Source: a virus. From it: a stretch of DNA of 64,000 nt. Under the pieces are notes generated by a model, which saw only the letters and a program-made list of their open reading frames with translations, was not told the origin of the DNA and ran no database searches. The stretch lies in IMG/VR virus record IMGVR_UViG_3300017991_000083, positions 1-64,000 of that record; one strand, 5' to 3'. The first letter of the stretch is position 1; every line of letters begins with the position of its first letter. This document shows positions 57,265-64,000 of this stretch, one piece after another. The position numbers were made by a program, and so were the translations under genes.

Positions 57265-57299
57265 GCGCCCGCCGCGATGTGTCGGACCGCGGCGGGCGC
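57265..57299 (-). terminator. GC-rich hairpin below major capsid gene
   Basis: GCGCCCGCCGCG (57265-57276) pairs with CGCGGCGGGCGC (57288-57299) over an 11-base loop, a 12-bp perfect stem just downstream of the capsid stop. There is no U-run. Such structures commonly limit read-through so that capsid transcripts exceed those of downstream genes. Confidence 0.55.
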
Positions 57300-57322
57300 A
57301 CACGCTATCTACTCGAGACGGC

Positions 57323-58309
57323 CTAGCTCGTGGAGCTCGGGTGCTCGAGGTTGTAGATCTGGCACAGCGCCGCGTGATGCTCGACGTTGAAGTCCATCCT
57401 CACGCTGATGACCGACCTGCGAGCGTCGTAGTGGATGACCTCCTCCGACTTGAACTTGATGAGCCGCCTGTCACCGATGACAGGGTTCTGCACATGCGTC
57501 ATCACGCCGCCGCCGTCAGGAAGGTAGTTGCTCGCGAAGACGGTGATCTTCCCGTAGAGCTTCCCGAACTCGCCGGAGTGGATGGTCGCGTTCGGACCGT
57601 ACTTGTCGACGGTCACGAGCTTCGCATCGTCCAGGAGCTGGTTCACGCTCCACGGATTGAGGAAGACGACCAGGTCCTGCATCTTGCGCCCGTACTTGCC
57701 GAGGTTGAACATCGCCTCGCGCAGGAACGCTGTACTCATCGCAGCGCCATTCGCGTTGACTCTCGGAGCCGAAGACGCGACGCGGCCGGCGCGAGTGTAG
57801 AGCCCGTCCCAGGTCGTCCTGTGGTCCTTCGTGAACCAGTTGGCGTCCGTCGCGAGCGCCTCGGTGGCGGCCGTAGCCGTGTGGGTGGTATCACCCACGA
57901 GCATGGCCTCCTCCTCAGCCTCCGCGATAGCAGCGCCGAACTGGTCACGGACGATTGCCTGGAAGTCCGTGTTGGCGTCCTCGTAGAGCTCTTCACTGAC
58001 CATCATCTGCGACATGAGCTTCTTCGCCGTCAGGCGAATCGTGCCCGTAGTGAAGCTGGTCTCGGTCGCCTCGGCAGCCTGGGTCGACTGATGGTAGACC
58101 TTGGCCGCACTCAGAACCTTCGGGAAGTCGAGCGTCATGCTCGTCATCGTGACGGTCCTGAAGATCTGACGGCAGACGTTCCTCTCCCTCACGAAGTCGA
58201 TAAACTCATCGGCCAGTGGGGTCGGAAGGAAGTCGCCGCCGGTGCCGGCCGTAGTGTTCATCGCCTTTCGCAGGGCATCGCCGAGCGTACCGATTTTCCT
58301 CTTAGCCAC
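57323..58309 (-). CDS. major capsid protein, HK97 fold (328 aa)
   Basis: A GTG start at 58309 is set by AGGAGGTGA, the strongest ribosome site in the window. FLPTPLADEFIDFVRERNVCRQIFRTV, EELYEDANTDFQAIVRDQFGAAIAEAEEEAMLVGD, and GRKMQDLVVFLNPWSVNQLLDD match the HK97-type phage capsid family (N-arm, P-domain spine helix, A-domain). Only a short N-terminal delta-like region is present because scaffold is encoded separately upstream. Confidence 0.93.
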   Translation of the reverse strand: MAKRKIGTLGDALRKAMNTTAGTGGDFLPTPLADEFIDFVRERNVCRQIFRTVTMTSMTLDFPKVLSAAKVYHQSTQAAEATETSFTTGTIRLTAKKLMSQMMVSEELYEDANTDFQAIVRDQFGAAIAEAEEEAMLVGDTTHTATAATEALATDANWFTKDHRTTWDGLYTRAGRVASSAPRVNANGAAMSTAFLREAMFNLGKYGRKMQDLVVFLNPWSVNQLLDDAKLVTVDKYGPNATIHSGEFGKLYGKITVFASNYLPDGGGVMTHVQNPVIGDRRLIKFKSEEVIHYDARRSVISVRMDFNVEHHAALCQIYNLEHPSSTS

Positions 58310-58378
58310 GTTAGTTTCACCTCCTCTCGTATAGAATCTATGCAGCGGCGTTTCCGCCCCGCGAAGTGTACCTATGTG

Positions 58379-59122
58379 CTACGACCGCGAATGCAGGTGC
58401 ATCCAGCGGCTGAGCAGTGCCTTCCGAACGTCCTTGTCCAGAGACTTGAAGACGTCCGCGTCGTCCTCGCCGATGTCCATCAGGGTCTCGTCCGGGACGT
58501 CCTCGGCCTTCTTCACCTTGCTGAAGTCAAAGCCCTCGGAAGCGTCCACGTCGGCGCCCTTCTCAACCAGACGGCTACGCTTCCCGACCCTGACGATCTC
58601 CAGCTCGGACATGCGCTTGGCGACCCCGGCCTCCACGGCCTTGGCGATCCGCTTGTCCAGATCCTCGCCGAGCTTCTTGACGAGAGAAGTCGTAAGAGCC
58701 TCGACGTCGACGGACTTCTCAGCGGCATCGTCTTCCTCCTCCTCCTCCTCCTCCTCCTCTTCCTCTTCCTCGTCGTCATCGCCGCCCTCGTCCTCGTCGT
58801 CCTCGGGCTCTTCCTCCTCGTCGTCCTCGCCCTCTTCGTCCTCGGTCTCCTCGGCCTCTTCCTCCTCGTCGTCCTCAGACTCGTCGTCGCCCTCGTCGAC
58901 CTCTTCGGTCTCCTCGGCCTCCTCCTCGCCCTCGGTCTCCTCGGTCTCTTCGGTCTCCTCGGTTTCCTCGGCCTCGTCAAGGGCCTTGCCGAACGCCTCG
59001 GCGAGCGCGTCCTCTACCGCGCCCTCGAGATCAGGCATGATCTCCGCCTTCGCAAGCTGGACGATCTCGCCCAGGTTGATGAGATCGATACCGCCGGCCT
59101 CGTCCTTGCTCTTCTTCGCCAA
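58379..59122 (-). CDS. acidic scaffold-like protein (247 aa)
   Basis: A TTG start at 59122 follows GAGGGGGTGAACTGA. The N-terminal 50 residues and the C-terminal 105 residues are helical. The middle 95 residues are almost pure Glu/Asp, with a 14-residue Glu run encoded by GAG/GAA simple repeats (58735-58980). Location directly upstream of capsid and after the protease fits a scaffold, whose acidic middle might exclude or mimic DNA in the procapsid. Confidence 0.65.
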   Translation of the reverse strand: MAKKSKDEAGGIDLINLGEIVQLAKAEIMPDLEGAVEDALAEAFGKALDEAEETEETEETEETEGEEEAEETEEVDEGDDESEDDEEEEAEETEDEEGEDDEEEEPEDDEDEGGDDDEEEEEEEEEEEEEDDAAEKSVDVEALTTSLVKKLGEDLDKRIAKAVEAGVAKRMSELEIVRVGKRSRLVEKGADVDASEGFDFSKVKKAEDVPDETLMDIGEDDADVFKSLDKDVRKALLSRWMHLHSRS

Positions 59123-59163
59123 TCAGTTCACCCCCTCTCACCGTAGTCTTTCGGGCAGCAGGT

Positions 59164-60981
59164 TCACTGCTGGTATGGCTCCTGGCCGAACAGGTCGCTC
59201 ACGACCTTCCCGATGAGCTCTGAGCCGATATGGCCCATGCTCGTACTGATCGCCTTCCGGAGAGCCACCTTCTGGTTGCCGTCCAGATTGCGTATGTCGA
59301 TGTCCTTCGCGAGCCTCACGATCGCACTGCGAAGCTCATCGAGAACGTCCGTGTCCTTCAGGACGTACTCGACACTGCACTTCACACAGAGCTCTATGCC
59401 CTCGCGTGCCACGCTCTTCTCGAGGCCGAGAGCCTTCCTGTGCCTCTGGACGTGCTGGATCGCAGCCTGCGGGCCGCGCTGACCAGACCTGGCGCCCATA
59501 AGGGCACTCCAGGCCGCGATGACGCCGCCACGATGGCACAGCATGTCGCCCGTCGTGTAGACGCCAAGGTCACTCAGCTTGCCGCCTCCCTTCACCCAAT
59601 GATGGGGGTACTTCCAGGTCGACTTCTTGTTCGCTTCCCCGGTGACGGCATGTGCGCCGCGGGGGAGCTTCGTCTTGTCGACGCTGCCCCACGAGGGCTC
59701 ATTGGAGTCGATCTTGCTGTTGTGAGTCAGAGCCTTGTCCATGCGCTCACCGTCGTCGCTCTTCGCCATCTCCGCCGACTCGTCACCGTCCGCGTCGTCC
59801 TCGTCCTCGACCTCGTCGTCAAGACCGCCTCGGAACGACTTGACGGCTCGGACCAGGGACAGGTCCTCGGCATCCGGATTCGAGGGCATCGATGTGATGG
59901 AGTACTCGGCGAGCTCGCCGTCCATGATCGTCGGGACCTCTCTGCCGTGTTCCTGGTAGAAGACGTCCTCGACCTTCGTCACCCATCCCGCCACGGAATA
60001 CCCAAGGGTCGTTCCGTGCTCGAGCTTCATGACGATGTCCGACACTACCCTGTTGCCACGTTCCTTGACGGGATCCCACTGCGGCTCGAGATGGGTCCAG
60101 GCCTTGAACGCCCGTCCATCCCTGATGAGCTCGGTCTCCGTGCAGACCCCGACTGTGTGCTGGATTCCGTACCTGTGCTCCTCGTAGACGTTCAGTCCCT
60201 TGGCCATCGCAGCCATCTTCTGAACGAACGCCGCGGCCATGATCTCCCCGTCACGGTCGAGCGAATCGCTGCTCGCGATGCCGCAGACGTAGAGCCCGTC
60301 CTTCCGCTTCTCGAGAATGCACTTGCTTCCGCCCTCGGCATTCTTGGCCATCTCGAACGGGACGAAGACCCGGAAGTAGCCGGGGCGCTTCCTGCGCCGC
60401 TTCTCTTCCTGTTCCCATTCCCGGTCGAGATCCTTGGGGCTCGAGCTCTTCATGATGACCCCCTTAGTGTCCAGGTCCAGGGGCTCGCCATCCGCGCACT
60501 GGTGCAGTGCCTTCGTGAGAGCCTCGCCCATCCGACGGCGCCGGCCGTGCCGGCGGCTCTTCTTGTAGTGCCATTCGCCGTCGTAGTAGCTGTAGAGCTT
60601 CTTGACCGCGTCCCACGCCTCGTTGCAGCGCCGTTCGCGGGATGATGCCGTGCTCCGGTTGTAGACGTCAGCCCACAGCTTCATGCCGAAGATGGGGAGC
60701 TCCTGCACGTCGTCGGGGAGCTCGTCGGATCGTTGGTAGGTGTCCTGCAGAGGGACTCGGGTCTTCTTCGCGTGCCAGCGACCGTCCTCGAGATAGAACC
60801 GGCGCCGGACGGCACGCCAGCCGGCGTCGTCACACAGCTTCGCCTGATCCGCGCCATTCTTGAACGGCCGATTCGATCGGGCGTTGTATCCGAAGACGTA
60901 GGCTTTCTGAACGCCTGGCCCATGCGTTTTGACCGCATCGGGCACGTCACCAGGGAAGCTGAGCTTCGCTATCTTGGACAT
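59164..60981 (-). CDS. prohead protease fused to two ChaB-like domains (605 aa)
   Basis: Start at 60981 behind AGGGTTCGG. Residues 5-75 and 85-155 each resemble ChaB: FPGDVPDAVKTH ... AGWRAVRRRF and LPDDVQELPI ... EAWDAVKKLYSYYDGEW. The S78-type protease follows at about 205-400, with YVCGIASSDSLDRDGE, the His in VYEEHRYG near residue 268 and the Ser region EYSITSMPSNPDA near 361. A C-terminal RGG/helical module (residues 430-520) is often seen on these proteases. It should cut scaffold and capsid in the prohead. Confidence 0.8.
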   Translation of the reverse strand: MSKIAKLSFPGDVPDAVKTHGPGVQKAYVFGYNARSNRPFKNGADQAKLCDDAGWRAVRRRFYLEDGRWHAKKTRVPLQDTYQRSDELPDDVQELPIFGMKLWADVYNRSTASSRERRCNEAWDAVKKLYSYYDGEWHYKKSRRHGRRRRMGEALTKALHQCADGEPLDLDTKGVIMKSSSPKDLDREWEQEEKRRRKRPGYFRVFVPFEMAKNAEGGSKCILEKRKDGLYVCGIASSDSLDRDGEIMAAAFVQKMAAMAKGLNVYEEHRYGIQHTVGVCTETELIRDGRAFKAWTHLEPQWDPVKERGNRVVSDIVMKLEHGTTLGYSVAGWVTKVEDVFYQEHGREVPTIMDGELAEYSITSMPSNPDAEDLSLVRAVKSFRGGLDDEVEDEDDADGDESAEMAKSDDGERMDKALTHNSKIDSNEPSWGSVDKTKLPRGAHAVTGEANKKSTWKYPHHWVKGGGKLSDLGVYTTGDMLCHRGGVIAAWSALMGARSGQRGPQAAIQHVQRHRKALGLEKSVAREGIELCVKCSVEYVLKDTDVLDELRSAIVRLAKDIDIRNLDGNQKVALRKAISTSMGHIGSELIGKVVSDLFGQEPYQQ

Positions 60982-60999
60982 CCGAACCCTCTCTCTTGG

Positions 61000-61018
61000 C
61001 TGTTCAACATCTGAACAC
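61000..61018. promoter_or_regulatory. operator palindrome, copy 3
   Basis: CTGTTCA-ACATC-TGAACAC, the same dyad as 3221-3239, with only the last base deviating. It lies in the 83-bp gap between the MuF-like gene and the protease gene, downstream (in transcription direction) of a promoter-like stretch. The ACATC centre is shared with copy 2. Confidence 0.55.
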
Positions 61019-61043
61019 CTACTCTGCATAAGGGCTTCGTCAA

Positions 61044-61066
61044 CTGTAAGCAAGACTGAAAGTGCT
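61044..61066 (-). promoter_or_regulatory. conserved late-region motif, copy 2
   Basis: The same 23-bp pattern as 48924-48946, differing at three positions, with the core AAGCAAGACTGAAAGTGCT at 61048-61066. On the minus strand TTGCTT, 17 bp and TATGCA form a weak promoter pair toward the protease and capsid genes. Confidence 0.55.
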
Positions 61067-62570
61067 ACGCCGGGCGTCTGAGACCGGCGATCTTATACTC
61101 TCCGCCCCTCAGTCGAGACACGACGATGTCGTTCTGGTGCGACTTCTGTGTCACGTCCTGGATGAACTCGAGTGTCATGCGCCGGCCCTCGTCGGTATCG
61201 GTGTGCTCGGCCTCCTGATGTACATAGGACTCCAGGTCTTCCCGCCCGACGATGGCGAGCATCCGGTTGAACACCTGATGCTGGAGCGTCCCGGTCTCGA
61301 AGGGGTTCTTCACGTCCTCGGGCGGCGCGGTCATCATGTAGTAGGCAACCGCGTTCCGCCAGGCGAGCTCGGTCATGGCCTCGAGCTGCTCCGGCGTTGA
61401 CTCCTCGAGTGCCGACGGGGGCAGGGCCTTCTCGACGTACGGTCGAGGATCGAGTCCAAGCAGCTCGATCAGCGGCAGCATCTCGGCGTGATCTGCCAGG
61501 GACCAGCCCGGGCCCAGGATCTGGTAGCTGAGCTCGAGCGCTTCCGGCCCTGCCTCTGGCACGGCGATCTCGAACATGAGCTCGGTCGGCTCCCCAATGA
61601 CGGGTCGCCAGGTGCAGCGGCACCGGCAGTGCAGGGGCAGCATCCCCGATGCGTCCTCGACGGAATAGACCTGATCGTGTTCCGCAAGGCAATCGGGGCA
61701 TGTGCGATGGTCGTCGGTCGCCGTGTACTGGACGTAGCCGACACCCGTCTGCCGGTAGCCCTCGAGCTTCCCCTCGTTGTACCAGCGCAGGACCTCGGTC
61801 CTGGCCGTGATAGTCGCCCAATTCGAGGCCTCCAGGTTGTACTCGTAGCCGCGGCGTAGAACCTCGTCAGTCACGGGGTCGATGAGCGGCTCTACCGCGA
61901 TCGGGATGGGCTTGTTCCAGACCGCCAGGATGCGATCGCGGATCACCGGGATGGACTCGCCCTGGCGCAGCCCCTCGACGAGTGCCGCCTTGATCTGGTC
62001 CGAGATGTGCAGTGCGATGTGCGCCGAGAGCTGCAGGATGTACTCTTCGGCTATCTGGACGGTCAGCGGATCGCGCATCTCGAACTCGATGGGGATCTCG
62101 AACTCGGCGAACGCGCTGTCGCCGCCGGCCTTCAGGGCCTCGAACAGGTTCGCGGCGAAGATGTTGCGGTAGGGCTCGTAGTCGACATAGCTGATGGTCC
62201 TGATGGCATCGGACGCGATGTCCTGCTTCTGGAGCCATCGGCGGACGGGTGCCGGCATGGGCCGGCGCTCGAAGACGGTCTCGATCTGGTAGGGATGCTT
62301 CCAGGGGAACTCTTTGACTCGCTTCTCGACCTTGCGGCCCTTGAGGTAGCTGAAGGCCTCTTTCCTGGCCTTTTCGGTCATGTGCTTATCGAACAGGGCC
62401 AGGCACCGATCGCGCTGAGTCTCGAGGACGCGCATGAGCGCGACCTCTATCCAGAGCTGCTGGAGCATCGTCCACTGGTAGAGGGGCGCATCGGGATCGA
62501 AGAACCGATCCCACACGTCGACCCGGCGCGAGCCGGTTATCTGTTCTGCGAGCTGTTCCTTCAGCGGCAT
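61065..62570 (-). CDS. MuF-like head morphogenesis protein (501 aa)
   Basis: A long helical N-terminal half precedes the Mu gpF signature near residues 260-330: ARTEVLRWYNEG, YTATDDHRTCPDCLAEHDQVY, and LPLHCRCRCTWRPV with the conserved Cys/His and CRC. A C-terminal 170-residue extension is helical and acidic. Encoded immediately after portal, as usual. MuF proteins enter the procapsid and take part in assembly. Confidence 0.85.
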   Translation of the reverse strand: MPLKEQLAEQITGSRRVDVWDRFFDPDAPLYQWTMLQQLWIEVALMRVLETQRDRCLALFDKHMTEKARKEAFSYLKGRKVEKRVKEFPWKHPYQIETVFERRPMPAPVRRWLQKQDIASDAIRTISYVDYEPYRNIFAANLFEALKAGGDSAFAEFEIPIEFEMRDPLTVQIAEEYILQLSAHIALHISDQIKAALVEGLRQGESIPVIRDRILAVWNKPIPIAVEPLIDPVTDEVLRRGYEYNLEASNWATITARTEVLRWYNEGKLEGYRQTGVGYVQYTATDDHRTCPDCLAEHDQVYSVEDASGMLPLHCRCRCTWRPVIGEPTELMFEIAVPEAGPEALELSYQILGPGWSLADHAEMLPLIELLGLDPRPYVEKALPPSALEESTPEQLEAMTELAWRNAVAYYMMTAPPEDVKNPFETGTLQHQVFNRMLAIVGREDLESYVHQEAEHTDTDEGRRMTLEFIQDVTQKSHQNDIVVSRLRGGEYKIAGLRRPA

Positions 62571-62573
62571 CGT

Positions 62574-64000
62574 CTAGCCCAGGCCCCCGGGCTGCAGAAA
62601 GAGCTTGTTCAGGGCGCTCTCGCGCCTCGAGAGGTAACGCACGATCCCGAGCTCGACTTCGGTCTCATCCAGACCCTCGAGGCCTGGCGAGGACATCAGA
62701 GCATCATGCGATACCATCTTGGCCGCCGCCGGCATCTGGCCCGTAGCGGCCAGGGTCGCGGCCATGTCGACCGGAATGAAGTCAGACGAGATGAACGGCG
62801 TGTCCGCCCACTCCTCGTCGATGCGATCGAGACCAAGCTCCTCGCGGATCATGTTGATTGTGAGAGCGCCTATCTTCCAGTAGATCTCGTGGATCTTGGC
62901 GAGCTCCTCTTCGTCCTTCTGCAGGAACGCACGCCAGTCGAGATAGACGTCCCTGTAGCCGAAGCCTAGGTCGGACCAGATGACTTCCTGGTTGAAGTGG
63001 TGCTTGAACAGGCGCAGGTGCGGCGCCACAGCGTCGCGCTTGAACTGCTCCGTCTGCTCCTGCGAGTTCAGCTTGCCCGTGGTCTGGTCGACGACCCCCA
63101 GGATGAACGGGGGGACGCCGTACATCGCCGCGATCTTGAGCATGAGAACACGGCTGTACTCCTGGTACTGCATCTCGTTCTGTGTGTTGGCCACCTTGGC
63201 GAACTGGACGCCGCCGCCGGCCGTACCCAGGAGCAGGGGCCGGTGCGGGTTGCCACGGAGCTCGTGATCCCACCACTGGCGTATCCGGGTCATGGCCTCA
63301 TTCACGGTCCCGCTCGGCAGGCCACTGAACATGACAGCGAACCGCGGAGTGGCGTCGTTCGCGAAGAAGTCCAGGTTGTACTGCGATGCGTAGAGCTCCG
63401 CTGTCACCGTCTGGCGGAGACTCTCGAGCGGCGAGAGCGGGTAGATGCGCCCGGACTCGGGGTAGGCGTTCATGTAGATGAGCTCGTCGCTCGGGAACTT
63501 GGCGACGACCTTGCCGCCGCCGTCGACCTGGTGGTAGGCCTCGGCGAGGCTACGGAAGATGCCCCGGTTGTCGACGTTCAGCTTGACCGTCTGTGAGGGC
63601 ACCGAATAGAGCTCGAACGGGGTCTTGGTCCCCTTTCCGCTGACGGCCTTGACGACCTCCATCGCGCCGGCGCCGTAGATGAGAGAGTCCTTCGTCACGC
63701 GCTGACGGATGGCGCTGAAGCTCTCCGTCGTCGCGTTCGGGTTCGCGATGAAGTCCTCGATCTCTTCCTTGTGGCGCAGCGTTTCGTCGGAGACCTTACC
63801 GCCCTTCCCCGGGACCACCTTGACGATCGGCTCGACTGAGACGATCCGATTCGTTGTCCTGTCGACGCAGACGCGCACCCACACGTTCCCGACATACATC
63901 AGTCGCATCTCGACGTAGGACAGGCCCTTATAGAGCTGCTTCGTCGGGAGCTCCTGTGCGTGCGAGAACTCCGGACCTCCGATCACGCTCTCCTTGCCCG
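62574..64000 (-). CDS. portal protein (right end possibly cut by window edge)
   Basis: HK97/SPP1-like portal: YVEMRLMYVGNVWVRVCVD at its start, then KDSLIYGAGAMEVVKA, YMNAYPESGRIYPLSPLESLRQ, VMLKIAAMYGVPPFILG and TQEQTEQFKRDAV-type helix. The frame is open to the window edge; a GTG at 63986 with AAGGAG close by may be the true start (470 residues). It forms the DNA entry ring in the capsid vertex. The large terminase would be expected upstream, beyond the window. Confidence 0.9.
   Translation of the reverse strand, partial: GKESVIGGPEFSHAQELPTKQLYKGLSYVEMRLMYVGNVWVRVCVDRTTNRIVSVEPIVKVVPGKGGKVSDETLRHKEEIEDFIANPNATTESFSAIRQRVTKDSLIYGAGAMEVVKAVSGKGTKTPFELYSVPSQTVKLNVDNRGIFRSLAEAYHQVDGGGKVVAKFPSDELIYMNAYPESGRIYPLSPLESLRQTVTAELYASQYNLDFFANDATPRFAVMFSGLPSGTVNEAMTRIRQWWDHELRGNPHRPLLLGTAGGGVQFAKVANTQNEMQYQEYSRVLMLKIAAMYGVPPFILGVVDQTTGKLNSQEQTEQFKRDAVAPHLRLFKHHFNQEVIWSDLGFGYRDVYLDWRAFLQKDEEELAKIHEIYWKIGALTINMIREELGLDRIDEEWADTPFISSDFIPVDMAATLAATGQMPAAAKMVSHDALMSSPGLEGLDETEVELGIVRYLSRRESALNKLFLQPGGLG

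Overview
The window is part of the genome of a GC-rich, long-tailed double-stranded DNA bacteriophage (siphovirus-like Caudoviricetes). It has a complete set of HK97-type head genes, a canonical -1 frameshift in the tail chaperone genes, a 1170-residue tape measure protein and a large self-encoded replication and recombination set. Every convincing gene but one is read leftward (minus strand), packed with 1-60 base overlaps behind clear AGGAGG- or GGGGG-type ribosome sites. Strong Shine-Dalgarno sites and sigma70-like promoters indicate a bacterial host. The host genus cannot be told from the sequence. No integrase, large terminase subunit or RNA polymerase is visible; the large terminase probably lies beyond the right edge, upstream of portal.

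Layout from left to right. 1-3082: six small leftward genes of unknown function, flanked on both sides by arrays of a 14-bp repeat at 26-bp period. 3083-3664: a 580-bp control region with divergent promoters, a palindromic operator and the second repeat array; it drives the only rightward gene (3665-3862). 3859-7151: a patatin-like lipase, a small-terminase-like Cys/HGG protein and small zinc-ribbon proteins. 7173-11353: an SbcC/SbcD-like recombination nuclease pair with small membrane proteins between them. 11457-13087: two secreted proteins and a glycoside-hydrolase-like protein. 13084-28080: RecA, family-4 uracil-DNA glycosylase, an SSB-like protein with acidic tail, a DNA polymerase III alpha split into two genes, a sigma-like protein, a RusA-like resolvase, DnaG-type primase, DnaB-type helicase and a winged-helix candidate initiator. 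28080-30703: zinc-ribbon and membrane proteins and an SNF2-type helicase.

30780-64000 holds the virion genes, transcribed right to left in the usual order: portal, MuF-like protein, a ChaB/prohead-protease fusion, acidic scaffold-like protein, major capsid protein, cupin, then a block of five glycosyltransferase genes. The head-tail connectors, tail tube, G/GT chaperones, tape measure, a giant beta-propeller tail protein, two paralogous carbohydrate-binding-like proteins, a zinc amidase endolysin and a methyltransferase follow. The glycosyltransferases inside the structural operon suggest that virion proteins are glycosylated.

Regulation. One palindrome (CTGTTCA-N5-TGAACAG) occurs in the early control region and, slightly degenerate, in the two structural intergenic gaps. 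The two structural gaps also share a separate motif of about 23 bp. An identical 18-bp element precedes two other genes. Together these suggest a phage regulator acting on early and late promoters and a second promoter class that the sigma-like protein might read. These regulatory statements are inferences from sequence only.
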